Source: Marinimicrobium alkaliphilum (lineage in GTDB: Bacteria; Pseudomonadota; Gammaproteobacteria; Pseudomonadales; Cellvibrionaceae). Taken from it: a stretch of 64,000 nt of DNA. This document shows, in pieces, positions 38,171-46,348 of the stretch. The stretch spans positions 295,930 through 359,929 of the forward strand of contig NZ_QGMQ01000005.1 of assembly GCF_003259155.1 (NCBI RefSeq), written 5' to 3'. The position numbers and the translations under genes are program-made. How positions within the stretch are numbered: position 1 is the stretch's first letter; each line of letters opens with the position of its first letter. The notes under the pieces are model-generated. The model ran no database searches, had not been told where the DNA came from, and was given only the letters and a program-made list of their open reading frames with translations.

Positions 38171-39339
38171 CCCAACCCCAGATTGCGCTTATAGGCACGC
38201 ACCGATATCAGAAAAAACACCAGTGCAGCGGCGCTGGTAGTGACCATACCGGGCAGGGCGTTGTGCCAGTTGAGTTTACCGTCGATAAGTAACTCCGATG
38301 CGAGCAGATACTGACTGAGCAGCGGAATCAGCTGCGCCTGGCCGTCCAGATCCATGTTGGTGAACTGAATAATGAAGAATGGCGCCATGGGTACCAGCAT
38401 GGCAAAGCCCAACTGGGTCTGGGCTTCCTTGATGCTCTTGGCATGCACGGCCACGGCCATTAAGAAGGTACCGATCATCAGCACCAGGGGCAGGTTGACG
38501 GTAAAGAGGGTGGCCAGTGTAGTGAGTGTCGGGCGACCGGCATTACCGAAAAAGCCTTCGGGAATAAACGGTAGCAGCACGCTGGTGCTGATCAGTGGGC
38601 CGATATAGGCGAGAAACACAAAAGCGATGATCGCCAGGCATTTGCCCAGGGCAATGTCCAACCGGGACACGGCCAGGCTGAGCAGCGGTTCGAGCGACAA
38701 CCGCTCGCGTTCCCCGGCAGTGGTGTCCACCGCCAGATAGAAACCGCCCATGGTCATGGATAGCGTCACCATAAACATCAGCATCGTGGCGATCATGCCA
38801 GCGCCCACTTCTTCGCGCGAGACATCCGACTCCACCAACTCAAGGGTTTCCAGTATTTCCGGGTTGTGACCGCGTACCAACAGCCGTTGCGCGGCCAAGC
38901 TGTGACTGTAGCTTTCCAGCTCGGCCCGTATTTGCCAGAACAGACTCTGGGAACTGCCGTTGTCGCGGTTGTAGTGCAGCGTCACCCGCGCGGGCTGCCC
39001 ACTGCTGAAACGCTCGGGGTAGTGCTCAGCAATGTCCAGCACAATGTCCAGCTCTTCATTGCGCAACTGTTCGCGAAAATTTTCCGGCGCCGGGTCGGCA
39101 TCGATGTTGCGCCCGTGCAGGTGTCGGATCAGGTTGGGTGCCCGCTCCTCGCCGATTACATGAATTTTTTTGGGTTGCTCGTAGCCTTCGGTGAAGGCTT
39201 CCTGGAGTGAGTAAATAAGCGGCCCGAGAATCAATGCCGGCATCAACAGTGAGCCGTACACCAAGGCAAAAAACATCGAGCGTTTGTCGCGCAGGTTATC
39301 GCGAATTTCCTTGCGGGCGATGATGCCGATCCGTCGCAT
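38167..39339 (-). CDS. ABC transporter permease, NatB-like
   Basis: 390 residues. One N-terminal helix (MFFALVYGSLLMPALILGPL), a large extracytoplasmic domain, then five helices clustered in the C-terminal half (MLMFMVTLSMTMGGFYLAV, CLAIIAFVFLAYIGPLIS). The motif DTTAGERERLSLEPLLSLA is typical of NatB/ABC-2 sodium-efflux-like permeases. It starts at the stop of the ATP-binding gene (one-base overlap). Substrate unknown; Na+ extrusion is known for Bacillus NatAB only. Confidence 0.88.
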   Translation of the reverse strand: MRRIGIIARKEIRDNLRDKRSMFFALVYGSLLMPALILGPLIYSLQEAFTEGYEQPKKIHVIGEERAPNLIRHLHGRNIDADPAPENFREQLRNEELDIVLDIAEHYPERFSSGQPARVTLHYNRDNGSSQSLFWQIRAELESYSHSLAAQRLLVRGHNPEILETLELVESDVSREEVGAGMIATMLMFMVTLSMTMGGFYLAVDTTAGERERLSLEPLLSLAVSRLDIALGKCLAIIAFVFLAYIGPLISTSVLLPFIPEGFFGNAGRPTLTTLATLFTVNLPLVLMIGTFLMAVAVHAKSIKEAQTQLGFAMLVPMAPFFIIQFTNMDLDGQAQLIPLLSQYLLASELLIDGKLNWHNALPGMVTTSAAALVFFLISVRAYKRNLGLG

Positions 39340-40088
39340 TAGCGGTTCTCCAGTGATTCGCCAATGGCCACCACAAAGGCGTCCTCAAAATCCGTCTGGC
39401 CGGTTTTTTCGAGAATACCGGCAACGCTGTCTTCCATGGCGATGACACCTTCGTTGATGATGGCCACCTGATCGCACAGCAGGGTGACGTCCTGCATGAT
39501 ATGGCTGGACACCAGAATGCAGTGGCCCCGGTCGCGCAGTTGCCGCAACACCATGCGCAGCTTGCGCGTCGCCATCACATCCAACCCGTTGGTGGGTTCA
39601 TCCAGCACCAGGGTTTGCGGCTCGTGTACCAGCGCCCGGGCCAGGCCGACTTTGGTGCGCTGCCCCTGGGAAAAGCCCTCGGTGCGCCGGTCGATGATGT
39701 CATCCATACCCAGCAGCTCGACCAGCTCGTCGATACGGGCTTCGGCCTGCGTTTTCCCCATACCTGAAAGTTGTGCGAAATAGACGATGTTCTCGCGCGC
39801 GCTCAAGCGGGGGTATATGCCGGCATTGTGAGGCAGGTAGCCGATGTTCTGGCGCACCTTCAGGGCATCGCTACCGATGTCCCAGCCGTCCACCCGGGCG
39901 CTGCCGCTGTCCGGCGGGATCAACCCGGTGAGCATGCGCAAGGTCGTGGACTTGCCCGCGCCGTTGGGGCCCAGCAGGCCGGTGATGTTGCCATCCTCGG
40001 CGCGCAGGGAGACGTCTCTTACCGCCACCAGGGGTGCTTTACGCCCTTTCTGGGGAAAGCGCTTGGCGAGTGCCTGGGCTTCAATCAT
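39339..40088 (-). CDS. ABC transporter ATP-binding protein, NatA-like
   Basis: 249 residues, single nucleotide-binding domain. Walker A GLLGPNGAGKSTTLRML, Q-loop region NIGYLPHNAGIYPRLSAREN, ABC signature GFSQGQRTKVGLARAL, Walker B and D-loop LVLDEPTNGLDVMATRK, and switch His in LVSSHIMQDV. It pairs with the NatB-like permease that follows and overlaps the upstream hydrolase gene by 4 bp (ATGA), so the three form an operon. Confidence 0.93.
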   Translation of the reverse strand: MIEAQALAKRFPQKGRKAPLVAVRDVSLRAEDGNITGLLGPNGAGKSTTLRMLTGLIPPDSGSARVDGWDIGSDALKVRQNIGYLPHNAGIYPRLSARENIVYFAQLSGMGKTQAEARIDELVELLGMDDIIDRRTEGFSQGQRTKVGLARALVHEPQTLVLDEPTNGLDVMATRKLRMVLRQLRDRGHCILVSSHIMQDVTLLCDQVAIINEGVIAMEDSVAGILEKTGQTDFEDAFVVAIGESLENR

Positions 40089-41596
40089 GGCGAGGGTCCG
40101 TTAAAGTTGATGAACAGCGGCGCGCTTTCGATCCGCTCCAGGCAGGGCAATTGCAGGCCGCTTGGGCTGGCGCTATCGATAAAGCGGGTCAGCACATGAG
40201 GCATACACCCCGCAGTGCTGACAAAGTGCCCCTGCCCCTTGAGGCTCAGGTGTTTGGCGTTGCTCAGCCCGGTCATGGCGAGCTCAGCATAAGCCGGGGG
40301 CGTGATGGGATCGTACTCGCCGGACAGCAGCAGGGTCGGGATCGCGCTGTTCAACGGGGCCTTCAAGTCTTCATCCATCAACCCGATAGGCCAGTGACGG
40401 CAGACTTCCCGAAGGGTTTCCATGACACGGCCGCCCAGGTAGCTCGGGGAATCATTGTCGGCATCGGGGAAAAACGGTGCGTCCTCGGTGCACACCACCG
40501 CGTTGTGCATGCCAAAGGCCATGGCGTCACCCAAATCGTCAGTCAGGCGGATGGCCGCCCGCGCCAGGGGCGCGAAGCGCTCATTGGCCGCGGCCTCGTA
40601 CAGGATCGGCGGCAGCAGCGCCAGGGATCGGGTGTGGTAAAGGTACAGCCGCACCAGGGCTTCCAGATGCATGCGCGTCAGGGTGAGTTCGATCAGCTCA
40701 CCGTCGGCAAAGCGCTCGGCGCTCAAAGTAATGGGGGCGTCGTCCAGGCGCGCGAACAGGTTGTCGACGTGCGACCGCAGATCAGGGAAAGCCTTCTGGC
40801 AGGCCTCATCCTGGTCGCAGCGCCGGTAGAGCGTATCCAGCACCTTCTGGCTCAACTCAGCGATTTCGGGCCCCAGGGTGTGTTCGCTGGGAACGGGGGA
40901 GTCGAGCACCGCAGTGCGCACGGCCTTCGGATGTCGGCGCATGTAGTGTTGCGCAACCCGGGTGCCGTAGGACACCGAGAACAGGTTCCATTGAGCGATA
41001 CCAAGCGCTTCGCGGGCGGCTTCGAAATCCCGCAGTGCGACACTGGTGGTGTAGTAGCGCGGATCGCCGGGCAGCTGTGCCAGGCACGCCTCGGTCAGGG
41101 CGCGAACCTGTTCCGGGTCCAGGTCGCCGTGGAGCAGTGCATCCGGATCGGTATCCGGGCAGGCCAGGCGGTTGGAGCGCCCGGTGCCACGCTGGTCGAT
41201 CAGGTAAAAATCCCGCGCCCGGGCGAGCTGGGGAAAGGCCCGGGTAACGTGCAGGTAGGCCTCGCTCGCGCCCTGTCCTGGCCCGCCGGCAAGGAGCAGC
41301 AACGGTGAGCGGGGTGCGTCCGGGTCCGGCCGGCGCGCGGGCAGGCGCACGATAGACAGTGCGAGGCTGGGGCCATCGGGAACGTCGTAGTTTTCCGGCA
41401 GGGTGAGTTCGGCGCATTGCGCCTGACGCTCGCGGCCTTCGGCGCTCAGGGTGCAGGCGCGAAAATCGACGTCGCCGACGCGTTCGGCGCTCGCCGACAC
41501 ACTCAGGGGTAGCGCCAGTAACGCCAGCCAACGCCACAGGCGTCGAACGGGGTTCTTCGGGGCGCCGGCTCGCGGGCTCGGGAGAGATAAATGCAT
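40085..41596 (-). CDS. Secreted alpha/beta hydrolase (prolyl aminopeptidase/TAP-like)
   Basis: 503 residues. Signal peptide RRLWRWLALLALPLSVSASA. The oxyanion segment LLLAGGPGQGASEAY, the nucleophile elbow NLFSVSYGTRVAQHYMR (Ser in SYG), and the C-terminal TAP-like part with catalytic Asp in LLLSGEYDPITPP and His in LKGQGHFVSTAGCMP complete a triad. Such proteins cleave N-terminal residues or esters in the periplasm. ATG 41596 has GAGG at good distance. It is the first gene of an operon with the NatAB-like exporter. Confidence 0.9.
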   Translation of the reverse strand: MHLSLPSPRAGAPKNPVRRLWRWLALLALPLSVSASAERVGDVDFRACTLSAEGRERQAQCAELTLPENYDVPDGPSLALSIVRLPARRPDPDAPRSPLLLLAGGPGQGASEAYLHVTRAFPQLARARDFYLIDQRGTGRSNRLACPDTDPDALLHGDLDPEQVRALTEACLAQLPGDPRYYTTSVALRDFEAAREALGIAQWNLFSVSYGTRVAQHYMRRHPKAVRTAVLDSPVPSEHTLGPEIAELSQKVLDTLYRRCDQDEACQKAFPDLRSHVDNLFARLDDAPITLSAERFADGELIELTLTRMHLEALVRLYLYHTRSLALLPPILYEAAANERFAPLARAAIRLTDDLGDAMAFGMHNAVVCTEDAPFFPDADNDSPSYLGGRVMETLREVCRHWPIGLMDEDLKAPLNSAIPTLLLSGEYDPITPPAYAELAMTGLSNAKHLSLKGQGHFVSTAGCMPHVLTRFIDSASPSGLQLPCLERIESAPLFINFNGPSP

Positions 41597-41752
41597 AAGT
41601 CGCCTCGTCCTTGACGGGATTGGCCGCCAGCGCTGGCGTACCTTATCCGGGAGCCAAAATATAGCACACCGCTAAAAGCCCGTCATGGTCTACACTGGAA
41701 GGTGCACGTGGTACTTTACGCTGAAAGTCCCCGAGGTATAAGGAGGTGTGCG

Positions 41753-42286
41753 ATGAGTGACGTGACACAGGTATCCGGTGAAAAGTTTGACCACAAGGTC
41801 GCCGGCATCTTCGAGAGCAGGTCGGCGGCGGAAGCGGCGGCGGATAAAGTCCAGAACGAAACTGACGTACGCAAAAATCAGATCTTCGTGGTCGGTCCGG
41901 ACGATCCTCACCCAGGTGCTGAACTTGAGCCGGAGAGCAAAGGCATCTGGCGTACCCTGTTGCTGTCACATCTGTGGTTGGGGCTGATCGGGGCAGTGCT
42001 CGGCGGGGTGTTTTTCTGGATTCTGTATGCAGCCGATGTCGGGTTTATCGTTCACAATGCGATGCCGGCGGCGCTGCTGATCGTGGCCTTCAGTTTTATT
42101 CTGGGGTTGATGTTCGCGGGGTTGGTAACTCTGCGCCCGGATCACGCACCCTATATCATGGTGTCCCAATCAGCCCTGCGCCAGGGTAAATATGTGGTCG
42201 CCGTGCATGCGCGCGACCGTGATCAATTGCGCAGCGCCAAAGCTGTGCTGGATCGCGAAAAAGTGAAAACCATCAGTTCGATTTAG
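41753..42286 (+). CDS. Membrane protein with N-terminal stress-protein-like domain
   Basis: 177 residues. A strong AGGAGGTG precedes ATG 41753. The N-terminal 60 residues (HKVAGIFESRSAAEAAADKV, QIFVVGPDDPHPGAE) resemble the heat-induced general stress domain of the 17M type. Two central helices (LLLSHLWLGLIGAVLGGVFF, MPAALLIVAFSFILGLMFAG) and a C-terminal soluble part follow (GKYVVAVHARDRDQLRSAKA). Role unknown. A CTACACT -10-like element at 41690-41696 would fit a stationary-phase promoter, but this is weak. Followed 20 bp later by a TetR regulator. Confidence 0.7.
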   Translation: MSDVTQVSGEKFDHKVAGIFESRSAAEAAADKVQNETDVRKNQIFVVGPDDPHPGAELEPESKGIWRTLLLSHLWLGLIGAVLGGVFFWILYAADVGFIVHNAMPAALLIVAFSFILGLMFAGLVTLRPDHAPYIMVSQSALRQGKYVVAVHARDRDQLRSAKAVLDREKVKTISSI

Positions 42287-42305
42287 AGCTTGCGAGGACA
42301 TCGAC

Positions 42306-42869
42306 GTGACCACCCGCGCACAGGTTCTTGATCAGGCATTGGCACTCGGTCATCGGTGCGGCTGGGAAAAGCTCAGCCTCGACGCCGTTGCCCGGGCGCT
42401 GGATGTACCGCTGGGAACGCTTTATGAACATTTTCCCCAAAAAGACGATATCGTCGAGGCCTGGTTTGACCGGGCTGATCGAGCGCTGCTCGATCAGGTG
42501 CCCAACCCCGTCTGGTCATCGTTCTCCCCACGGGACCGGGTAGAACAGGTTCTGTTATGTTGGCTGGATGCCCTGGCGCCGCACCGAAAGCTCACCGGCC
42601 AGATGTTGTTGTACAAATTTGAGCCCGGTCATATTCATCTGCAGGCGGCGGGCGTTCTGCGGGTCAGTCGAACGGTGCAGTGGTTTCGGGAGGCGGCTGA
42701 ACTCAAGGCAACGCATCTCAAGCGCATCAGCCAGGAGCTGGCCCTGACCAGTATCTATCTTGCGACCTTCAGTTATTGGTTGCGCGACAGCTCTACGCGC
42801 CAGCGTAAAACCCGGCGGTTTCTAAAACGACAATTGGACCACAGCGAGCGTATCGGTTTATGGCAATGA
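42306..42869 (+). CDS. TetR family transcriptional regulator
   Basis: 187 residues from GTG 42306. The N-terminal TetR helix-turn-helix is clear: AQVLDQALALGHRCGWEKLS, LDAVARALDVPLGTLYEHFP, QKDDIVEAWFDRAD. The C-terminal helical ligand domain is not assignable to a known effector. It sits between a stress-type membrane protein and ogt, overlapping ogt by 10 bp, so it may control one of these or itself. No operator palindrome was recognised. Confidence 0.86.
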   Translation: MTTRAQVLDQALALGHRCGWEKLSLDAVARALDVPLGTLYEHFPQKDDIVEAWFDRADRALLDQVPNPVWSSFSPRDRVEQVLLCWLDALAPHRKLTGQMLLYKFEPGHIHLQAAGVLRVSRTVQWFREAAELKATHLKRISQELALTSIYLATFSYWLRDSSTRQRKTRRFLKRQLDHSERIGLWQ

Positions 42870-43372
42870 CCCTTTCACGTCAAGCGGCGGCCTACTTTAC
42901 CTATGTCGCCGCACCGGTCGGGCAACTGCTGATTGCGGGCGATGGTGACTACCTGACTCACATTGCGTTTGTGGGCGAACGCGCGCCCTCGGTGGTGAAA
43001 GCCGGTTGGCAACGGGATGATGGTCGATTTCGTGACTGTGCCCGGCAGTTGTCCGAGTACTTTTCCGGTCGACGGCGAGCCTTCGATCTACCCCTCGCGG
43101 CGGAGGGAACCGAGTTCCAGCGCAGGGTATGGTCCGCATTGCGAACCATACCCTACGGTGAAACCTGCAGCTACGGCGATATTGCTCGCGCGATCGACTC
43201 GCCCAAAGCGAGCCGGGCTGTCGGTGCCGCCGCCGGCGCCAATCCCATTGCCATCGTGGTTCCCTGTCACCGGGTCATTGGCACCAGCGGCAAGCTGGTG
43301 GGCTTTGCCGGTGGGCTATCCATCAAGTCGCAGCTGTTGCAGCTCGAAAGTCGCACCCCGACACTGCTCTGA
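42860..43372 (+). CDS. ogt: Methylated-DNA--protein-cysteine methyltransferase
   Basis: 170 residues. It transfers the alkyl group from O6-alkylguanine to its own Cys. The active-site motif is IAIVVPCHRVIGTSGKLVGF, with FQRRVWSALRTIPYGETCSY and ASRAVGAAAGANPI forming the DNA-binding helix-turn-helix part. The N-terminal domain is short, as in Ogt rather than Ada. Ends 1 bp from the stop of the convergent Usp gene. Confidence 0.93.
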   Translation: MAMTLSRQAAAYFTYVAAPVGQLLIAGDGDYLTHIAFVGERAPSVVKAGWQRDDGRFRDCARQLSEYFSGRRRAFDLPLAAEGTEFQRRVWSALRTIPYGETCSYGDIARAIDSPKASRAVGAAAGANPIAIVVPCHRVIGTSGKLVGFAGGLSIKSQLLQLESRTPTLL

Positions 43373-43373
43373 C

Positions 43374-44222
43374 TCAATTGACGATCAGGGTATCGATGTC
43401 CACCGCGTCGATCACGCGCGACGCGGTATTGCCCCGACGGAAACTGCCCTGACCACCCTTCTGGTTAAGCGTGCCCAGCGTCAGAATATCCGCATCAATG
43501 CGCTCGGCTACCCGTGCCACCACTTCATCGGTGTAACCCTGATCGATGTGTATGCGTTCCCAGGGCAGTCCGGTTTTCTTGATCAGGTCACCGGGCGACG
43601 GATAACTCATCGAATCGAAATAGGCGTTGACCACATGCAGTTCCGCGTCATAGCGTTGTGAGATGCGTCCGGCATGCATCAGGATGCGTTGGTTCAACGC
43701 CTTTTGGGCAGCGGTGGTCGCCTGAAAGTTAACCGCCGCGAGAATGGTGCGACGTTTGGCCTCGGCGCCCGGGCGCACCAACAGCACGGGGCTGGAAGCG
43801 CGTTTGAGCAAACCCCATTTGCGTTCGCTTAAACGCAGTGGTCGGCGGCTGCGCTCGTGCACCGGCAGCAGAATGATATCGGGCCCAAAGCGCCTGGCGG
43901 CGTCCAAAATGGTATCCAGCCAGACATTGCTCCAGGAAAACTCAATCTCGTGCATCAGGTTTTTTTCCGCCAGCGGCTGGCGGATATGTTCGGCCAGCCA
44001 ATGCTCACCAATCAACAGATTCTGAGGCGTCTGGGTTCTGCCGTTTTTACCGTCGGGGTCAACCGCAATAAAAACGTGCAGGCGCGGTTGCGGTTCGCGC
44101 AACTGCGCCGTGATGATGGCGCGCTTCAGGGCCAGATGCTCGGTGTCGTTGGGGTCGAGAACCACAAACAACTTTTCGGCATCGGATGAAAGCTCGGGGA
44201 TGGGGGCGTGCATGCTTGACAT
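43374..44222 (-). CDS. Universal stress protein with two Usp domains (UspE-like)
   Basis: 282 residues. Two Usp alpha/beta units are seen: the first with KLFVVLDPNDTEHLALKRAI and DIILLPVHERSRRPLRLSER-type loop, the second with RRTILAAVNFQATTAAQKAL and ADILTLGTLNQKGG, FRRGNTASRVIDAVDIDTLI. The end of each unit carries the S/T-rich ATP-binding or dimer loop, as in UspE. ATG 44222 has GGAG at seven bases; an in-frame ATG at 44228 overlaps the Shine-Dalgarno. A sigma-54-like promoter lies about 40 bp upstream. Confidence 0.88.
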   Translation of the reverse strand: MSSMHAPIPELSSDAEKLFVVLDPNDTEHLALKRAIITAQLREPQPRLHVFIAVDPDGKNGRTQTPQNLLIGEHWLAEHIRQPLAEKNLMHEIEFSWSNVWLDTILDAARRFGPDIILLPVHERSRRPLRLSERKWGLLKRASSPVLLVRPGAEAKRRTILAAVNFQATTAAQKALNQRILMHAGRISQRYDAELHVVNAYFDSMSYPSPGDLIKKTGLPWERIHIDQGYTDEVVARVAERIDADILTLGTLNQKGGQGSFRRGNTASRVIDAVDIDTLIVN

Positions 44223-44264
44223 GGTCATACTCCGTTTGCGTTGCCTACCTTCATCCGTTACACC

Positions 44265-44279
44265 GCAATACTTATGCCA
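44265..44279 (-). promoter_or_regulatory. Putative sigma-54 (-24/-12) promoter of the Usp gene
   Basis: The minus strand reads TGGCATAAGTATTGC followed by G. It matches the RpoN consensus TGGCAYR-N4-TTGC with the invariant GG and GC exactly 10 bases apart; only the last W position differs. The start codon lies about 43 bp downstream. No enhancer-binding site was identified. Confidence 0.5.
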
Positions 44280-44444
44280 AGCGCTTTTATGGCCGAGTTC
44301 TGTGCCTGATTCGCTGTTTGGCGCCGTTTTCATGCCAGATGCTGAATCATCGCGGCTGTAAGCGCCTGTCTTTGGTGCACTAAACTGGCGGATATGGCCG
44401 GATACGCTAACCTTAAAGAACCATCATTAACATGAGGAGTTATT

Positions 44445-44648
44445 ATGGGAGCGCCAAAGTTAGCGGGTTTAATCTTGTTGGTTGTGGGTGTTATTTTGCT
44501 CTACTTTGGTTGGCAGTCGTCGGAATCGTTGGATGATCAGGTTACCGAAGCAGTGACGGGTCGTTTTACCGATGAAACCATGTGGTTCATTATCGGTGGT
44601 GCAGTGGCGGTGGTTGTGGGCGCCTTTTTGGCGTTTGTCCGCAAGTAA
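44445..44648 (+). CDS. Small membrane protein, DUF3185
   Basis: 67 residues, two transmembrane helices (LAGLILLVVGVILLYFGWQS and TMWFIIGGAVAVVVGAFLAF) joined by a short loop DDQVTEAVTGRFTDE. This matches DUF3185, small inner-membrane proteins of unknown function that often accompany stress genes. AGGAG precedes the ATG. Followed by a clear terminator, so monocistronic. Confidence 0.85.
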   Translation: MGAPKLAGLILLVVGVILLYFGWQSSESLDDQVTEAVTGRFTDETMWFIIGGAVAVVVGAFLAFVRK

Positions 44649-44674
44649 TTCTTTCTTACGCTGTTTCCCTCTCT

Positions 44675-44699
44675 GAAAACCGGCGATTCGCCGGTTTTC
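44675..44699 (+). terminator. Intrinsic terminator after the DUF3185 gene
   Basis: An 11-bp perfect stem GAAAACCGGCG/CGCCGGTTTTC with a three-base loop ATT; the T run is inside the descending arm (TTTTC). Confidence 0.82.
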
Positions 44700-44792
44700 G
44701 CGTTTCGGGTGCCCCGTTTCCCGGGGACCGCCGCACGACCTGCATCACACCAGGGGGTCTAACGGGGCGTTGATCATTGCGCCTTTATTCAC

Positions 44793-44821
44793 TTGAAAGT
44801 ATCCTGCCGTCATCATATAGT
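44793..44821 (+). promoter_or_regulatory. Sigma-70 promoter of the first GH10 xylanase gene
   Basis: TTGAAA (44793-44798), 17-bp spacer, TATAGT (44816-44821). Transcription would start near 44828, which rules out the upstream in-frame start at 44777 and supports ATG 44891. Confidence 0.78.
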
Positions 44822-44890
44822 GCATATGACTACAAGAAAGCGGGTGCCCGAACCCCGTTTCCCCCAACACAACCCAATGGTCGGATACTG

Positions 44891-46174
44891 ATGAAAATTA
44901 CTCCAAGTAACCCCCTCACCTCCCCCCTGGGCCGTTTTGGCAGCCTGGCTCTGTGTGTTGCGCTGTTGAGCGCCTGCGGCAGCAGTAGTAGCGCCTTGGA
45001 TGATCCGGATGCGGGCAGCAGCTCTTCCAGCTCTGAGAGCAGCGAGAGCTCCAGCGCCGAGAGCAGCCAAAGCTCCAGCGCCAGCTCCCAGGCTGAGGGC
45101 GACGGTACCCAGGACAGTCTCTACGTCCAGGCGGACTTCCCTGTAGGGGTTGCGGTTCAGGTCGCCAACTGGGAACCCTTCAGCCTGTTTACCGCGCCCG
45201 ATGCCGCTGATCGACAGGCCCTGGTCGCCCGACACTTTTCCGAAGTGACCGCGACCAATGTCATGAAAATGTCTTACATGCGCACCAACAGTGGTGGTTT
45301 TACCGACGCGCCTGCGCGCCCGTTGGTTGATTTTGCCCGCGCCAATGGCATCAAAGTGCACGGCCACGCACTGGTCTGGCATGCGGATTATCAGGTTCCG
45401 AACGTGTTTCGTGACTACGAAGGGGACGATTGGCAGGGGCTTTTGACCGAGCATGTCGAGGGTGTCATGGCGTTGTTTGACGACACCGTGGTGAGCTGGG
45501 ACGTGGTGAACGAAGCGGTTCAGACCAACTCATCAGACGGTTGGCGCCGGTCGATTTTCTACAACTTTGCGCCGCCGGAAGCAGGTCAGGTACCGGAATA
45601 TATTGAAGTGGCCTACCAGGCTGCCCGAGCGGCCAACCCGGATGTGGACCTCTACTACAACGATTTTGACAACACGGCCAATACCGCGCGCCTCAACAAG
45701 ACCCTGGAAATTGCAGATCGCCTGAAAGAGCTGGAGGTGATCGACGGTATCGGGTTTCAGATGCACGCCTACATGGATTACCCGAGTATTGCGCAATTTC
45801 GCAATGCCTTTCAGGAAGTGGTAGATCGTGACCTGAAAGTCAAAGTCACCGAGTTGGACATTGCCATCGTCAACCCCTATGGCAGCTCCACGCCACCGCC
45901 GCTGCCGGAGTTTGATCAGGCCCTGGCCGACGCCCAGGGCGTACGTTTCTGTCAGATTGCCGAGGCCTATCTGGATGTCGTTCCTGCCGAGCTGCGGGGT
46001 GGTTTCACCGTTTGGGGGCTGACCGACGACGACAGCTGGCTGATGGGTGCATTCGCCTCCGCAACCGGTGCCCAATACGACCAGGTCTATCCGGTGTTGT
46101 TTGACGATAACCTGCAGGCCAAGCCCGCGTTCTTTGGCGTTAAACGAGCCTTACGCGGCGAACCCTGCGAGTAA
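44891..46174 (+). CDS. Lipoprotein GH10 endo-beta-1,4-xylanase with poly-Ser linker
   Basis: 427 residues. Lipoprotein signal GSLALCVALLSAC with lipid Cys at about 29, then a Ser/Glu-rich linker (about 31-68), and a GH10 barrel from about 75. The acid/base Glu is at about 208 in SWDVVNEAVQ and the nucleophile Glu at about 321 in VKVTELDIAI; the His motif VHGHALVWHADYQVP and the Trp loop GGFTVWGLTDDDSW are in place. It would cut xylan at the cell surface or in the periplasm. A second, opposed GH10 gene lies 175 bp downstream across a REP pair. Confidence 0.94.
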   Translation: MKITPSNPLTSPLGRFGSLALCVALLSACGSSSSALDDPDAGSSSSSSESSESSSAESSQSSSASSQAEGDGTQDSLYVQADFPVGVAVQVANWEPFSLFTAPDAADRQALVARHFSEVTATNVMKMSYMRTNSGGFTDAPARPLVDFARANGIKVHGHALVWHADYQVPNVFRDYEGDDWQGLLTEHVEGVMALFDDTVVSWDVVNEAVQTNSSDGWRRSIFYNFAPPEAGQVPEYIEVAYQAARAANPDVDLYYNDFDNTANTARLNKTLEIADRLKELEVIDGIGFQMHAYMDYPSIAQFRNAFQEVVDRDLKVKVTELDIAIVNPYGSSTPPPLPEFDQALADAQGVRFCQIAEAYLDVVPAELRGGFTVWGLTDDDSWLMGAFASATGAQYDQVYPVLFDDNLQAKPAFFGVKRALRGEPCE

Positions 46175-46186
46175 AAGGAAGCCCCC

Positions 46187-46221
46187 GTAGGTCGGATCAG
46201 CCCGCAGGGCGTAACCCGACA
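46187..46221 (+). repeat. REP-like palindrome, copy C
   Basis: GTAG head with arms carrying symmetric changes: GTCGGATCA and TAACCCGAC. It lacks the GAGGCACCC tag. Starts 13 bp after the xylanase stop codon. Confidence 0.85.
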
Positions 46222-46241
46222 GAAACGGCACAGTGTATCCA

Positions 46242-46290
46242 GTAGGTCGGATTAGCCCATAGGGCGTAATCCGACACCTGAGGCACCCAA
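46242..46290 (+). repeat. REP-like palindrome, copy D with tag
   Basis: Same orientation as copy C, 20 bp further on. It ends in the tag TGAGGCACCCAA. Apical stem GCCC/GGGC with loop ATA. Confidence 0.88.
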
Positions 46291-46306
46291 CCCAAAAATT
46301 GACCAC

Positions 46307-46330
46307 AAAAAAGGGGGCAACAGCCCCCTT
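46307..46330 (-). terminator. Intrinsic terminator of the second GH10 xylanase gene
   Basis: Stem AAGGGGGC/GCCCCCTT with loop AACA; read on the minus strand the stem is followed by six T (A run at 46307-46312). Confidence 0.88.
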
Positions 46331-46348
46331 CCTTTCCATCCATTAACC

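Noticed and set aside
40034..41308. 424-codon plus-strand frame
   Set aside because: Antisense to the alpha/beta hydrolase, which has a signal peptide and a complete catalytic triad.
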